The notes below the pieces were generated by a model that had not been told where the DNA came from, searched no databases, and saw nothing but the letters and a program-made list of their open reading frames with translations. Both the position numbers and the translations under genes were made by a program. Shown one piece after another: positions 7,137-7,278 of a stretch of DNA of 7,278 nt (position 1 is the stretch's first letter; every line of letters starts with the position of its first letter). The stretch covers positions 1-7,278 of the forward strand of contig DSDR01000277.1 of NCBI GenBank assembly GCA_011048645.1. The letters run 5' to 3'. The stretch is from Phycisphaerales bacterium (lineage in GTDB: Bacteria > Planctomycetota > Phycisphaerae > Sedimentisphaerales > Anaerohalosphaeraceae).

Positions 7137-7278
7137 TTAATATCCCGATCCGGCCCAGCGATCCGAATTCCACAGCCATTGAACCAATTCTTCATCTTTA
7201 TCGGTCGGATTCTTAACACTCATATCGTTCATTAAAACATTGGCATGCTGAAACATTCGGGAAACGCCGACGGCATTA
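7137..7278 (-). CDS. C-terminal 46 codons of an unrecognised upstream gene (5' end outside window)
   Basis: The minus strand is open from the right edge to a TAA at 7137-7139. It encodes 46 residues, with landmarks SRMFQHANVLMNDM near its start and LVQWLWNSDRWAGSGY at its end. The tryptophan-rich, mildly acidic composition reads like a real globular C-terminus, and its stop lies 51 bases before the GH67-like gene, in the same direction. No other long frame competes on that strand with comparable composition. I do not recognise the family. The evidence is limited to an open frame, plausible composition and operon-like spacing, so the call is moderate. Confidence 0.6.
   Translation of the reverse strand, partial: NAVGVSRMFQHANVLMNDMSVKNPTDKDEELVQWLWNSDRWAGSGY

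Noticed and set aside
6910..7179. 89-codon minus-strand frame spanning the start of the GH67-like gene
   Set aside because: It overlaps both the end of the upstream gene and the signal peptide of the GH67-like gene in another frame, and its sequence shows no domain.

Overview
This window looks like a piece of a planctomycete genome, most likely class Phycisphaerae (Sedimentisphaerales-like). The best evidence is two dockerin-type EF-hand segments of the kind common in that group: DLDADGRVDYADFAILSAQW ending one protein and DLDGDCKVTPADLVLLATGW inside another. Large modular secreted proteins and weak Shine-Dalgarno signals fit the same assignment. It rests on motif recognition, not a database search. 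Base composition is mid-range and there is no sign of a mobile element, RNA gene or CRISPR array.

All four supported genes lie on the minus strand, so transcription runs right to left. In that order they are: (A) the last 46 codons of an unrecognised gene (7137-7278); (B) a 605-aa exported protein that resembles a family GH67 alpha-glucuronidase barrel (5268-7085); (C) a 771-aa secreted modular protein with an N-terminal module, a jelly-roll polysaccharide-lyase-like domain, FN3, a CBM6/35-like domain and a C-terminal dockerin-like segment (2858-5173); (D) a very large secreted protein (1-2840, its 3' end beyond the left edge) with the same N-terminal module as C, then an unassigned beta-rich region, PKD, a dockerin-like segment, a PEGA-like domain, a lamin-tail domain and a chitobiase-C-like domain. 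The gaps are 51, 94 and 17 bases. C and D are probably co-transcribed, and A and B may belong to the same transcript. The window is almost fully coding, with no gene-free stretch over 100 bases.

Taken together, the window looks like part of an extracellular glycan-degradation locus. A lyase-like enzyme (C) next to an alpha-glucuronidase-like enzyme (B) suggests a uronic-acid-containing polysaccharide, although the substrate cannot be read from sequence. C and D share an N-terminal module of unknown function attached to different bodies, which suggests a common targeting, anchoring or binding role. D lacks a visible enzyme domain within the window; its domain order suggests a CotH-kinase-like domain just past the left edge.
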